Part shown: positions 34,801 to 46,590 of the stretch, one piece after another
How positions within the stretch are numbered: the first letter of the stretch is position 1
How the letters are laid out: every line of letters begins with the position of its first letter
Source: Eleusine coracana subsp. coracana
Lineage: Eukaryota; Streptophyta; Magnoliopsida; Poales; Poaceae
DNA length: 64,000 bases
Direction: 5' to 3'
Assembly: GCA_032690845.1 (NCBI GenBank)
Contig: CM064427.1
Coordinates: 17,619,501-17,683,500 of the forward strand
Program-made: the position numbers and the translations under genes
The notes under the pieces: generated by a model
Told to the model about the DNA's origin: nothing
The model's database searches: none
Seen by the model: the letters and a program-made list of their open reading frames with translations, nothing else

Positions 34801-37517
34801 TCTAAGCACTAGCATAGCATGTGAGGTGTTATGTACTCTTATTGAGAGGATCATATCCGTTCTCAAGTTAGAAAACCCAGAAAAATTCACCGTGTGTACA
34901 TGTTTGCAAGCAGTTTTAAAATATTGAGTCTGGTTTAATTGATTGTTCCATGTTGGTTCATCTCTTTAAGAAGTTGCACCTACATGTTTGGAAGCGTATG
35001 CTATTAGTTAGAAGTTGCATCTAATATATGTATGCACCTAACTACATTATGCTTGTGCACAAGGGAGAATTGTGTTAGTATATGACTTTGATGAATCACT
35101 TAATGTTCATGATTATGGACCAATTAAAATAGAGAAACTAGATAAAATGATAAAGTATCTGGTGTGGTATGTCCCAATGTGGCAGATCTTTAATCAACAC
35201 TTGTCATAAATTATTGGGACCTGGATTTGACTTGTTTGTTAATTTACATGGATCATATTTTTTGTTTCATCTTTGTAGGTGAAACTTGGTGAGAGCATCT
35301 GATCATCGCTGTATGACCTCTGAGTGGTGTCATAGAGCAAGATGAACCCTTTCTAGGTGATGTAGATTTCTTGGGTGGAATTTGGTTTAATCTGGGTGGA
35401 ATTTGCTACTAGATACACAGCACCCACGAATAATTTGAGGATTTGAATGCAATTCGTTTGTAAATTAGTCATCATAGTCACCTTTCGTAATCATGATGTA
35501 GTGGTAAATCGTATTCTCGTGAAACTTAAAAGAATGATAGGAAGAGAATAGCAAGGTTTAACATGTTTCATATATTTTTTTGTTATCTTGGCTTGCTAAT
35601 TTACAAAACGGATATTGTAGTTCTAATTATTCCAACCTTGTAGATATTTGATTTTTGATTTAAGTGAGGGATCATGGGCAAGGTACAAATAGAATTATAG
35701 AACTATACGGGACAATTGCAAAACCAGTCCTATTTCCAGACCTATTGCTGAAAATGGTCTTGTTTTCTCTACTTTTTTTTAAGCTGAAGAAACAAGTAGG
35801 TCCTATTCTGTTTGGATGTCTTAACGGTGTAAAATGGTGTGAAAAAAGACAAATATACCCTTTACAAATAACTCATGTTTTTATCAAGCTTTGCAAATTT
35901 GTCCCTGTTTTGAGTAATTGCAATACAAACCTATAATTCATGTGTTAATAACCGTTCTTCATCACCAGTTTAACTTGTGGAGGTATCACTTGGACACGAC
36001 AACACTTGGTAGCACTTTCTACATACATAGAACCCCTGTTCCAAAATAATTGCCATTCTGATTAAATTGAATATGCTTTTCAAAGCTTTCTAGTATAGCC
36101 ACTATGATAGTTACTTTGAGATGGAGGAGTAGATAATTATTTTGATGGTCTCGTTGTGGCACCCCGGATAGTAGCAATTGTGGCTGAATTTAGGTAAGTT
36201 CAGTTCAGCTTTTAGGGTGTTTGAGCTGATTGCATTTTCAGCCACTTATTCATAGACCTGTGAACTATACTATACAGAAAAATGAAAGGAATGGAAGCAG
36301 GGGTAATGCTTGAATTGGTTCTTCAATAATTCAATATTCAATATTAACTTTGAGGTTGTTCTACTTTAATTTTAATTTGAGTTTGCAAATTTGTTCGCAT
36401 CAACTAATTATGGCAAACATGGATAGAACTGAAAGCAGACCAGCTCTCCTCAAATGTTAGTTATGTTGAATGATTTATTGAGGTGAATTCTCTATTTTAT
36501 ACGACACTTGCTGATTTCTACCGTTTTGTTCATTTAGGGATCCAATGTTCTGAAGCTTTCTGAAGATTGATGTGCTAATTAGAATTATCCGTTTGTAGGT
36601 GTTGCTGGTAGAACCTGGAGAGGAAGCTCCTCATTTTGCAACCCTTAGAAAGCTTCTTCATCAGTAGGGTCCTAATTTATAGCTGAATGCATTTAGAGTG
36701 AGTCATTTCTTTACGGCTATCAATAGTTTTCCCATGTTCAATACTGATCAGTATAAAAAAGATCACAGTTACTACATGGTATGGCTCCTCCAAATTAGAA
36801 GCATAGCAAAACATTTTGAGGTTTTGGGGGCGTGGAATAGATGTTTGAATCATCTGCTCACACTTGCAGAGTCGCACAAAGAGTGTGATTCTTATAGAGT
36901 TTCTAGAAGTAGTGAAAAGGTATAAACAAAAGCATTGTGATGTATTTATTTTAGTTTTCCGTGATGCTTATGATAATTGCTCTCACTGTACGTTCAAGAA
37001 TATTAATGTTAAAGAACCATGAACCAAGGCTTAACTGTAGTGAATTTGTTTAATATGACTTTCTTCCAACTTTTTGCTCATTCACATTGTGGGGTTGAAA
37101 TTGAAACCGTCATTTATACTTTTATACTATAGGGAGTAGTACAGTGAAAGTGTATCAATAGACTCCTCTATATTTTTTGCTTGATGCAACATGTATGGCT
37201 TCTCTATCTCTTTGCATGACGATGATGTTGTCAAGGTGCTGAAGCCAGCTGCCGTCAATTGTAACAAATATTTGTACCGAACATATGGCATTCTGTTTTA
37301 GATTTTTGAGAGCTTTATTATTTGATCTTGTGCCATGTGCTTTGTAACAAAGTTTGTATTAGACATCAGTAAATACAATAAAGTCATAATAACAGAGACA
37401 GATATGGTTATGAAGTGAGGATCCTAGAGTTGAATATTAAGTTTCAGCAATTTTGAGTTGAAAATATCGTTTTTATAATAACACATATCTTTATTAAATA
37501 TTTATGATGGATGGATA

Positions 37518-37548
37518 GCACGCGCGTGTCGCACGTGCAAAGTACTAG
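37518..37548 (+). other. Helitron 1 terminal hairpin and CTAG end
   Basis: Arms GCACGCGC and GCACGTGC with loop GTGTC, then AAAGTACTAG. The spacing to the end is the same as in Helitron 2. In this transposon class the hairpin signals termination of rolling-circle transfer. Confidence 0.85.
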
Positions 37549-38650
37549 TGTAGTTTAGTAACGCGGGAGTAGGCTTAAGAACTCATGTACGCCTAGTCTT
37601 AATCCTTGTAATGGCTACCGGCGGGTGACACAAAGGACACAGTGTAGTATAAGGTCATTGACCTATTTTCTCTTGATATAAAGGTGTGCAGCTCTTATAT
37701 GTATCTTACAATAAAAAATCTTTTAGACTATAAAACATTTTTGGTAAAATATTGCAATACTCTTTTTAGCAAAATTCCAAACTGAGCTCCAAGCACCAAA
37801 CTGAGAAACTCATTTGCCATGGCCGAGCTCCAAGCACCTCCTGCTCGCATTGAAGTGGCCATGGCGCTCGCCCGGCTTTGATTTCACGCCCATTCAGCTT
37901 GCCCTGAGCCTCTGACACCACAATGAGATACTACCTCTAAAGAATATACTTGTAAAGAGTTTTGTCCTCCATTTTTTTTCCTTTTGTAAGATTGAAACCT
38001 CTCAGGGTAAATGAAATCTGTAGCGTCTATACGGGCTGTTATTTAAAAAAAAGGGACTTACTAATTTTCAGATGACTGAAAGTTTAAGCAACTTTCAATT
38101 AATGCTTTGAACCATTAAATTAAAATCTAATGGTTTATAATTATTATACAAATAATCTTATAAAAGAAAAATCAAAACTCAAAATAACAAACTAAAAGCT
38201 TTTAATCACCTGAAAGCTAGAAAACATATTAAAAAAACATATTTTAAAACCATCACTTGGCTAGATTGATGGAACCGGGCGCCGTGTCTCTCTTCACCAC
38301 CAACTCGCTCGAAATCCTGTTCCGCCAAAGTTTGACTTGCTTTTCTGCTGGTAGTGCACATGCGAGGTCTTTCCCGTAAACATGGCGTGGTAATAATAAC
38401 TAATAAGAATAACAAAGACTCCGTTTTATTTTAGTTTAGCTGGAACTTGCCGTGGTTTTTGCAATCAACACCATTATGTTTTGCAATGTACGCACTGATC
38501 TGGCTAGCAGCTTAGCACCAGCTGATAAAGAGGAAAATACCAGTGTAGCTAGTGCTCAATCTTGGTTCCTCCCTTTGCGTGCAAAGACGGATTATTCTTA
38601 CATTTTAACTAAAAAAGGTTGTGTTACGGTATTAAGAGGTAAGAGATTGA
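37549..38650. other. Unassigned sequence between Helitron 1 and PIF element
   Basis: AT-rich with an A9 run near 38047. No gene or repeat terminus recognised; the GC-richer spot at 37815-37900 has no supported frame. Confidence 0.4.
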
Positions 38651-38945
38651 GGGCCTGTTTGTTTTAATTATGAACCAACTAGATTATATATTCTGGTTTA
38701 GTTAATCTAGATGACAAACAAACAAGGCAGATTATGGGTAAGATTATATAATCCTAAATGGCAGATTATGATAAACCCATAATCTCCTCATAATAAGTTT
38801 TTTTCAGATTATTTTGGCAAAAGACCCACTATCATGGTTAAGTTGTGTAAAATTACCCGTATTGCCATTATAAAAAAAGATTCATTTCTGCCCAGCCCTT
38901 ACACGCGTCACACCTCCCTGCACCTCCTCCCGTTTTTCTTCCTCC

Positions 38946-39386
38946 TTGCCTCCTCCTCCTCCAAACCCTAGCCCCAAACCGGCGACATCAACCTCAGATC
39001 CGGCACAAATGGATGCTCTCGAAGGTCCTGATCCGGAGGACAATCTTTTGCAAGCTCTGGAATACCAAAATTCATTGCGGAGATCTTTATTTGAGGAGGA
39101 AGAGGATGTGACGGCAACTAGCCCCGCGCCGAGCGAGCTGGGCGGGCACAGCGGGAACCACGGCCAGGGCGGGTGCGACGGGACGAGCCCCGGCCTAAGC
39201 GGCCTTGGCGGACGCGGCGCGAGTCCCGGCCTGGGCAACCTGGGCGGGCACAGCAGGAGCTCCGACTTGGGAGGCCTGGGCGGGCGTGTCGGGAGCCGCG
39301 TCGGTGGCCTAGGCAGGCGCGGTGCGAGTCCCGGCGTGGGCAGGCGCAGTGGGGGTCTCGGGCTTGGGATTGAGACCGTATGCTGA
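38946..39386 (+). CDS. Gly/Leu-rich ORF in PIF/Harbinger element, function unknown
   Basis: 146 codons. The N-terminal third is Pro-rich, then acidic (MDALEGPDPEDNLLQALEYQ from 39009, FEEEED); the rest is a degenerate LGG/RGASPGLG repeat. The Met at 39009 is the likelier start because CDS-like composition begins there. Autonomous Harbinger elements carry a second, Myb-like ORF, but I see no Myb motif here. It may be the deleted 5' part of the transposase gene or sequence trapped in the element. It is followed by another open frame (39450-39755) without recognised motifs. Confidence 0.35.
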   Translation: MPPPPPNPSPKPATSTSDPAQMDALEGPDPEDNLLQALEYQNSLRRSLFEEEEDVTATSPAPSELGGHSGNHGQGGCDGTSPGLSGLGGRGASPGLGNLGGHSRSSDLGGLGGRVGSRVGGLGRRGASPGVGRRSGGLGLGIETVC

Positions 39387-39754
39387 TGTGGCTGGAGGCA
39401 GGGGGTCAGCCGCGGCAGGAGCTCGAGTGCTGGGCTAGGCCTTGACAGTGTGCAGGGTCGAACTCATGAATTTGGCATGTACAGTGAGCATATGGATGGC
39501 CACGCTGGAGGATTGGAAACAAGCTCCTACCATGGCGAAAGTGACGATCCTTCTGATGGATGCGGTCTCGACATGTGGTATGATGATGGGTCAAACAGGA
39601 CCGAGGAGGCTGCCCATGGGCGTTGCCGTGGAGGTGTTATTGTGCCCCGACGTATTTTTCCATATCCTCCACCCGATATAACACCCGCCTCAAACTTGCA
39701 TATTTTTCCATTTATATTAACTAATTATTTGTCTCACATATTTATATGCATGTA

Positions 39755-40172
39755 GGAAAATTTTGCCTTGTGGATTTTGTTTATCCAAACTTTATCTAGC
39801 TCCATTCAAAGGTGTGAAGTACCATTTGCAAGAGCTTAGAGCGGGATATCGTGCAAGAGGGAAAAAAGAGGTATTCAATCAGTTACATTCCTCTCTTCGC
39901 AATCATATTGAACACTCTTTTGGTGTCTTGAAAATGAAGTGGAGAATTCTATTGAACTTACCAAGCTACCCAATGCTCAAAAAATAAAAAATAATTTTAT
40001 TTGAGAGAGCAAAATGGTCGATGAAGAGTTCGATCGCTATGATCAAGATGAAGACTATAACCCATTTCCTTCAACTCATCAAGCAACCGCAAGCCAATTG
40101 GGTGATGAAGAGGGAGCCATGAATACATTTCGTGATGAAATTGCTAATGCTGTATTTGCACGACAAATGTAA
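39755..40172 (+). pseudogene. PIF/Harbinger transposase C-terminal fragment
   Basis: A potential acceptor (TGCATGTAG, ending at 39755) precedes GKFCLVDFVYPN, then by frameshift LYLAPFKGVKYHLQE, then HSSLRNHIEHSFGVLKMKWR (about 39885-39945), the usual C-terminal third of the DDE transposase. After a stop at 39985 the protein tail continues in another frame (MVDEEFDRYDQDEDYNPFPS, ATG 40014, to ARQM and TAA at 40170-40172). The zone between lacks the conserved CCxLHN block. The first two thirds of the catalytic domain are missing. Confidence 0.75.
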
Positions 40173-40445
40173 ATTTATATAATTTTAATAATATTTACAT
40201 GAACTTTGAGTTGTATGGATTATTGATACTAATTTATGGTTGTAAGAGTTTCTATAAAGTTATTTAAAGTATTTCAATGTATATAAAAAGAAATAAGACA
40301 TGTAAAGCAATCAAGGGCAGTGCGGTTTTTCATACCTAAAACCAATAATCTACATGCAAATAATCTGGGCAAACCCATCTGAATTATATAATCTCAGAAT
40401 ATAATCAAAATTATATAATCACCCTGGGAAACAAACAGGGCCTAA

Positions 40446-42621
40446 ATCAATTTCATGTGTTGATTTCTATAGAGAGAAATAGGGAAATTAAGAAGGAAAA
40501 TGGAAAGACTGATGAACCGGCTAGACCAGACCCATTTTCACATAGATATACACAATTCCCCATATATGGGTCTCTGTTTCTGCCACTGCCACGTCTTCTC
40601 TATTTAATCGTGCTATATAGAGTCCGGCTACCTAATTCACAGTTCTTTTATGTTTCAAAAAGTTTCATGTTGTTTATGATGTTACAAATAAATTTTTAAA
40701 CTGACATGCACAAAAATCACAAGCCAAGCCTGTTTCGAATTAGGACCATTGTGATGTTGCAGCTCTTATTTCACTATTTGAGAACTAATATAGTATATTT
40801 GTTATGTAAAACATTGCTTATGCATGTTGTAGGCTGAATAGAGGCTTTTTGTGATAATCTATAACTTCAGGGTGCGTTTTGAAAAGTTCCCAAATCAGTC
40901 CATCAAGGCTACACAAACCTCCTCTATTGATGTGGCATGTTCTTATCTTTGAGGGGGAGAGAGAGTACAGTTTGAGAGGAGATAGGTGAGGCTTTGATCT
41001 ACCAAATCCACCAGTAGAAGAGTGAAATTAGTGGGGATTTAAAGCCTTCCTAACCTTGTTGGATCTCACCTCTTGTATCCTTCGTCTTCATAGTGGATTA
41101 TTTGTTCGTCGTTACCTATGGTTTTTTCCGCAAGGAGTTTTCATATAGATCTTGGTGTCTACTCTTATATTTGGTATTATTCTTGTCATATGTCTTGATT
41201 GCTCACTATCTTGCTTGTTATTGGTGCAATTTACTTTCAAGTTACATGGTGTATGGATATGTTGACATATGAGATTTATGTGTTCTTTGATATTTTGATG
41301 ATGATTCGATAGGACTATTATGTTAGTGGGGTTACTCTTGCAAATATATTGCTGATTATGAAGTTTGAATAACATCTTATTATAAAATATTGATGTTAAG
41401 TCGCTGTTATGATTTATGCATATAAAGTGTTCCGTGAAATGCTTGTGAGACATTAGTTTGTTGTTCTGGTCGCTTCTGCTGCCCCTCTGCACTCACAATC
41501 ATTGACATGTTACACGTTTTGAACATCAACGCCCAAGAATGCAACAGCCTGGTATACATACCCAAGCCCTGTTGTCACGTTCACATGTATATAGACATAC
41601 ATGCTCATGCGTAAGTCATATTTTTTCCCCCACGTTTTACTTCCATCACGGCATGCTGATTAGATCGAGTTAATTTTTCGCCAATGGAAGCATCACGTTT
41701 TACTCCAGGCACGTCCAGGCAGAGGTGGACGCCCTCAAAGCCGCCCAAAAACCAGGTACCCACGCATACTTTGGCTACGATGCTCTTCTACTGTACATGA
41801 ATGGCCAATTGGATTATACCACTCTCTAATGTAGAAATATAATATATATTGTCTTGATCAACTCAGTTACGCCATTTCATCATCTTTTTTTCAACTATTT
41901 TTTGGCCACAACTACTAATGCTTCCTTTTGGATTGTGGAACGTTTCTTCAATATCCCACATTTTTTAATGAAATTCATAGGTCCTGAAAGGGCCTAATTT
42001 GTTTGACTTCAACTAAGAAGGAATAGAGACGAAGGTGTGATGACATTATTAACTCTAAGATCCTCGTTGCGAGTTATCAAACTTTTTTCTTCAAGTGGAT
42101 AAACATAGAGGGGGGCGTTTGGTTACTAAGCGCACTTTTACCACACCTAATAACATTAGACATGTTTGATCAAATTGGTAAGTGTTTGGTTAACAACAAA
42201 CCTTAGACAAGATTATTTTGAGCTCCACATTTCATAGAGTTAAAAGGTATAGCAAGATGCCTTTAGACAAGATAAGGTGTGACTTAAAATTCTTTGTCAC
42301 ACTTTTTGTGACTTGCCACACCTATTTAAAGTTAGGTATGACAAAAGTTGGCAAAGAGCCGTCAATAATGAGTTTGTAACTTACGGATCTTTCACACATA
42401 GTCAAATAATGTTTTTTTTCAACTTTAATAGAAAGCAGTCATGCATGATAGTTCAAAGATGGTGTAGAAAGTTTTTCCCATATATTTTTAAATACTCTAG
42501 ACTCTGTATTAACCGATGCATATACAGTTGTTCATTATTGCATCCAGATGCTAAAGAAATTTTGTTAATAACAGCCTTTAATAGTCTACACTCACATTTA
42601 CCACCACTCGGTTCCAGATAA
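40446..42621. other. Intergenic stretch with a probable copia LTR remnant
   Basis: Sequence at about 40925-41490 has the look of a Tork-type copia LTR (GAGGGGGAGAGAGAG, then CCTTCGTCTTCATAGTGG, then GGTTTTTTCCGCAAGGAG), but both ends are unclear. A GGGGGCGTTTGGTTACTAAG segment at 42113 resembles a MITE end without a partner. I see no gene here. Confidence 0.35.
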
Positions 42622-43142
42622 CAACCGCCCGCACCCAAGCAGGAGCACCGTCATTGCCGTCACCGCCACCATCTCCGGCGTGCTTCTTGTGCTAGCGGTT
42701 GCCTGTTGTTTTTTATGGAGGAACAAAGTGAGGAGGAAACCTCAAACTGAAATTGCGTCATCAGCGCCAACAGGTAAACCACGGAAGCAACGACGGCTGG
42801 ATGTGGACTGGAAATGTGCCTAGATGGATAATGACCTTCCATCGATTGATTTAGAGGTGATCCTGGATGCAACGGAAAACTTTTCTGTGGAGAACAAGAT
42901 CGGAAAGGGTGGATTTGGCCCTGTTTATTGGGTAAAAACAAACAAACAACAGCGAACAGTCTAACCTGATATATTTGACTTGTGGTTCTCCTTCGCATAC
43001 ATGTTGTCGAATATTTAAATGACAGGGAAAGTTTGAGGATGGGCTTCAAGTAGCTGTCAAGAGACTGTCCCGGAAATTAGCACAAGGAGTTGAGGAGTTC
43101 ACGAACGAGGTGAAACTCATAGCTAAGCTTCAGCACAGAAAC
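42622..43142 (+). pseudogene. Receptor-like kinase fragment (SRK/CRK type), cut by an LTR
   Basis: A transmembrane helix (TVIAVTATISGVLLVLAVAC, about 42650-42710) is followed by a basic stop-transfer stretch (WRNKVRRK), a juxtamembrane part, then the kinase start: TENFSVENKIGKGGFGPVYW (Gly-rich loop, about 42870-42930), an intron (about 42931-43023, GT-AG) and GKFEDGLQVAVKRLS with the ATP-binding Lys (about 43060), ending EFTNEVKLIAKLQHRN at 43142. A TAG at 42822-42824 is either a stop or the end of a short intron (donor after about 42771). The ectodomain and the rest of the kinase are absent. The right edge is exactly the start of the LTR at 43143, so the retrotransposon interrupted it. Confidence 0.75.
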
Positions 43143-45899
43143 GGTGTCACTTTAGCATACTAGGAAGTTAAGGTAGATAAATCGAAAAGAAATAACAAAC
43201 TAAAACCTTAAGTTTTAAATTTATACGAATTTGGATCAAATCTGACTTGAACTAGAGCTGCCAATTTACACATGTAAGTGACCCAATTAAATTTCATAAT
43301 CTTGAACCATGACTCAAGTAAGAGTTTTAAAGAATTTTTGGTGATTTTATCGCCTTGGGAAGTAGGCCAAATAGATCAAACTATGTCCAGAAACAGGGTT
43401 GATTTAAAATTTCAGATTTCAAATTTTCGATGAAACCAGTGGACCAGATCATACTCTTAAATAAAATCCAATTTTTAGAAACAACACATAATTTTGTCTT
43501 GATTTAATAAAATCAAGAAGAGTCACTTTTAAAATTTTTATCAAAAATCAATTTTCTAAGCAGAATTCAACCTAACCAACTAAGTAAGTTTGAAACTAAA
43601 TAAGTTCTATAAAAATTTATCTTCCAGAACTACATCATCAACTTTTAGCTACTTCAAGCATTGCTCTTCATGGACTTAGAACCCTTTTTAAATTTGGAAT
43701 CTATTTGATACCTCAATTTGAATTTGCAAAATGCCTAAGTGCTAAGATTTTCAGGCAAGGATTTCTTTCTTAAGTGTTCCTAGTCATCAAGCAATTTTAA
43801 AAATGCAATAATTTGCAAATACTTTTTACCACCTTTTGTGCACGTCCTTAAATTGGTACTTCAAACATTACTCCGTCAGATTATCTAAAAATATTCAAAT
43901 TGTAACCTAATTTAATGCCGCAAAACCTAGGTTAAAATCGCTTAAACATCATGTTTATCTGAGAGATTCAAACTCTGTGGGACCCACCTGTCATAGACTC
44001 TTAGAAAGCACACCCGCACTGCTCCGCTCATCGTTCGACGTGTGGCCGCCGGTGTACGGTCCGGTGACCCCCTGGTCGGATCGTGTGGCCCACTCCCGAG
44101 GCCTAACCCCCCCTCCTGGTCTCATCTCCATCTCTCTCTCCTCTCATTTCCTTTCTCCCGAGCTCCCGCCGCCATGGCCGCCCATGGGCGAAGCTCGTCG
44201 CTCGGCCGCCCTAGCTTCTCCCTGTCTCGGCAGAACCCACCACAGCCCCACCTCCCTATCCTCCTCCACTCTGCGCGAGAGCTCCCCATCCCCTGCGTCG
44301 GCGAGCTCGGAATCGAGCTTTTGCTCCCGGCTGCCGACCACCTGCAATCCTTCGATTCCATCCACCACGTCGAGCCCGGCTGCAATTCCTTTCTCTAGTG
44401 GCCTCATCCACATTCCGTGACTCGGTCGCGACCCGCTCGGCTCGGGATTTTGCAGCGCCGCCACGAGCTGCTTTCCAGCGCCGCACCGCCAGGCATCCTT
44501 CCCCGTGCCTCCGCGATCTGCACCTCCGCCAAGAAGCCCTGCCGCTGTCTGCGCTGGCGGTGCCCCTCGGCAGAGCCCGGCCATGCCGCCGTGGCCACGT
44601 CGAGCCCCCTGGCTCGGGCTCTGGCTGGCCATTCGCCCCGCCTGGGCTGGCTCGGCCTCGGGCCACTAGCAACCTGGGCACGGAGTTGTCCCGGGTGTTT
44701 CTCCCCCTCGCGCCGGGTCTTGATGGGCCTAAAGCGTTAGGCCCAAGTGGCCAGGTAATCCTTCTAGTATTTAAAATAAGCAAAACTAAATTATGTTCTA
44801 GCTTCAAAAATGCACACACAAACATATACTAGGAATAAAAATGAACAAAAATATGTTCTGCACTCCTAGTAAAATGTATTATTTTATAAAATTGCTAAAT
44901 CATAGAAATACCAAACATTTGTGTATGCATGTGTTAATGTGTAACGAAAAATGATTTTAACTTTAAAAATCCCCACAGAAAATTATACTTCATATAAAAT
45001 TTCAAATAAATACTTTTTGAACTTCTCTGAATATGTACTAATTAAGTAAATTGCTAAACCACACCAAATGTTTATATTTATTCATGAGTGTATTTAATAA
45101 GCAGAATAACAAAATAAAATCATAACTCCTCATTAGTGCATGTTTGAATTCTCCATACATGCATGCATATTATTTGCGTTGCATGTAACTCATATGTGAA
45201 TTAATTTGCTTAGGTCATGTCATGAAATTGAAAGTTATGTATTTATCTTTGTTTAGGGCTGTTTAAATGATATAAAAATAAATAATAATGCTATGATGCT
45301 TATTTCTATTTTGTAACTCATTATTTGCATTGTACTTAGCCTCAGTGCATTAACATAAAATTCTTATACTAGGCATTTGCATGAAATGATTTATTTTGCT
45401 CTAGGCATGCTTATATTGTGATTTTTATTATAATTAATTGGTGCATGTTCATGCCGTGAACTTTGGTATATAAATGCCATGTTATGCACCCTGCAACATT
45501 CAAATTACTCACTAGCATTTGTCTTCTACAACCATTTTACATCTTAGTAGCTTGTTCATCTCTACTATAAAGGCTAAACATCCTTTCTAAAATCACTAAC
45601 TTGAGATTATACCCATCCCTACTCTATTAGTCATTGATTATCACCTAATCGCGGGCCCGCTAATCTGATCACTCCGATGCAAAATGATATCTGAAAGTAT
45701 GATTTGTGTGTATTCAATTTTTTTGAAGCATAACATCTTACGGTTTTAACGTGTTACGGGCTCCTCCTTTCAAAAACTTTTGTCACCAACTATCTCCAGT
45801 ACCCGCCCGCCCGAGAATCACGCCTCGCTTCCCTTGATTTTCCTTCTTCCTTCCTTTCCGCTGTCATCTGTCCCCAAACTGGAGCCTCTCCTTCCTGCC

Positions 45900-46590
45900 C
45901 GCATCTCGTCATATGGGCGTTGCCGAGCCGCCGGTTAAACACCGCCTACTGGCAAGCTCAGATTTGGACAGCGAGTTCGGCAGTTGTGTTCGGCAACGGC
46001 AGGCACGCACTCTCCCATTGTTACCTGGACCACACCCGCGAACATGGCTCGGCCGCTCGTCGTGAACAAGGATGACGACCTCGACAAGAAAGGTGGGCAC
46101 ACGTGCATCTCCCCCTCCTCTTGCTCCTTCCCGCGTGGGGCAGCGACTAGGTAGGGATTGTTGCAGTTGCAACAGCCACGAGTTGCAGTCTTGCGGAGCT
46201 TCTAGATCTTGAAGGCGTGCGTACAGCGCTCTTCGCAGAGGTGGGCGGAGCGGCGGATGCACCAGTGGGTGAGGATCTCTTACCAGTGGAGAGTGAGGAG
46301 GACGGAGACGCATGCGGGGCAGGGCGAGGTGACCTCGAAGTGGTAGGCCTTCAGGAGGAGCAGCTGGGAGGCGCCCCACAGCAAGAGGAGCGGCACCACC
46401 AGCCATGGTATATGCTCACTGCGCGACACGACCACCGTTGCACGACGCACAGGTGGCGATATGGTGAAGACCCACAAGAGCAAGCTTCATTCATTGGCCC
46501 TTAAGCTAAAGGTTCCGCACCTCTCTTATGTGTGGGATAGTCTTGATCCGACTAATTTTGATTTGATTTTTGTGCCTAAATCCATGTAGT
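45900..46590 (+). other. GC-rich exon-like block inside Helitron 2
   Basis: It has open frames on both strands (46217-46504 plus, 45909-46406 minus). A 42-codon frame (46461-46589) begins MVKTHKSKLHSLALKLKVPH. The minus strand contains CPAC and other Cys residues but no complete RING or zinc motif. I do not recognise a product. It may be captured host gene sequence. Confidence 0.3.

Larger units (their letters stand above)
30162..37548 (+). mobile_element. Helitron 1, non-autonomous
   Basis: It starts TCTATACTATAAAGGCTAAA directly after an A and ends CTAG directly before a T, the A^T insertion rule of Helitrons. A hairpin (8-bp arms at 37518-37525 and 37531-37538 with one mismatch, 5-nt loop) ends 10 nt before the 3' terminus. 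The first roughly 250 bp and the 3' end match Helitron 2, and internal similarity occurs (34270-34400 with 48300-48420). No Rep or helicase is encoded. A GC-rich block near 31430-31885 could be captured host sequence. The region 30780-31250 looks like retrotransposon leader sequence. Short frames elsewhere are not convincing. Confidence 0.82.
38651..40442 (+). mobile_element. PIF/Harbinger transposon, internally deleted
   Basis: Imperfect terminal inverted repeats: GGGCCTGTTTGTTTT on the left; the right end (AAACAAACAGGGCC) reads GGCCCTGTTTGTTT on the opposite strand. The flanking triplets are TGA and TAA, one change from the usual TWA target duplication. Both subterminal regions hold AATCTGG/TTATATAATC-type repeats. 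It encodes the C-terminal part of a Harbinger-type transposase (39755-40172) and an upstream Gly-rich frame. At 1.8 kb it is shorter than autonomous members. Confidence 0.8.

Noticed and set aside
42113..42360. MITE starting GGGGGCGTTTGGTTACTAAG
   Set aside because: I could not find a matching inverted end or a target duplication.
43977..44832. Overlapping 100-190 codon ORFs on both strands in the LTR GC-rich island (also 56019-56893, 2526-3513, 61626-62695)
   Set aside because: They overlap on both strands, vary between LTR copies by frame-changing indels such as the poly-C tract, and match no protein I know; GC content explains them.
45909..46406. RING-finger gene on the minus strand of Helitron 2 (CPAC and other Cys)
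   Set aside because: Cys/His spacing does not fit a RING or other zinc motif and stops interrupt the candidate frame.
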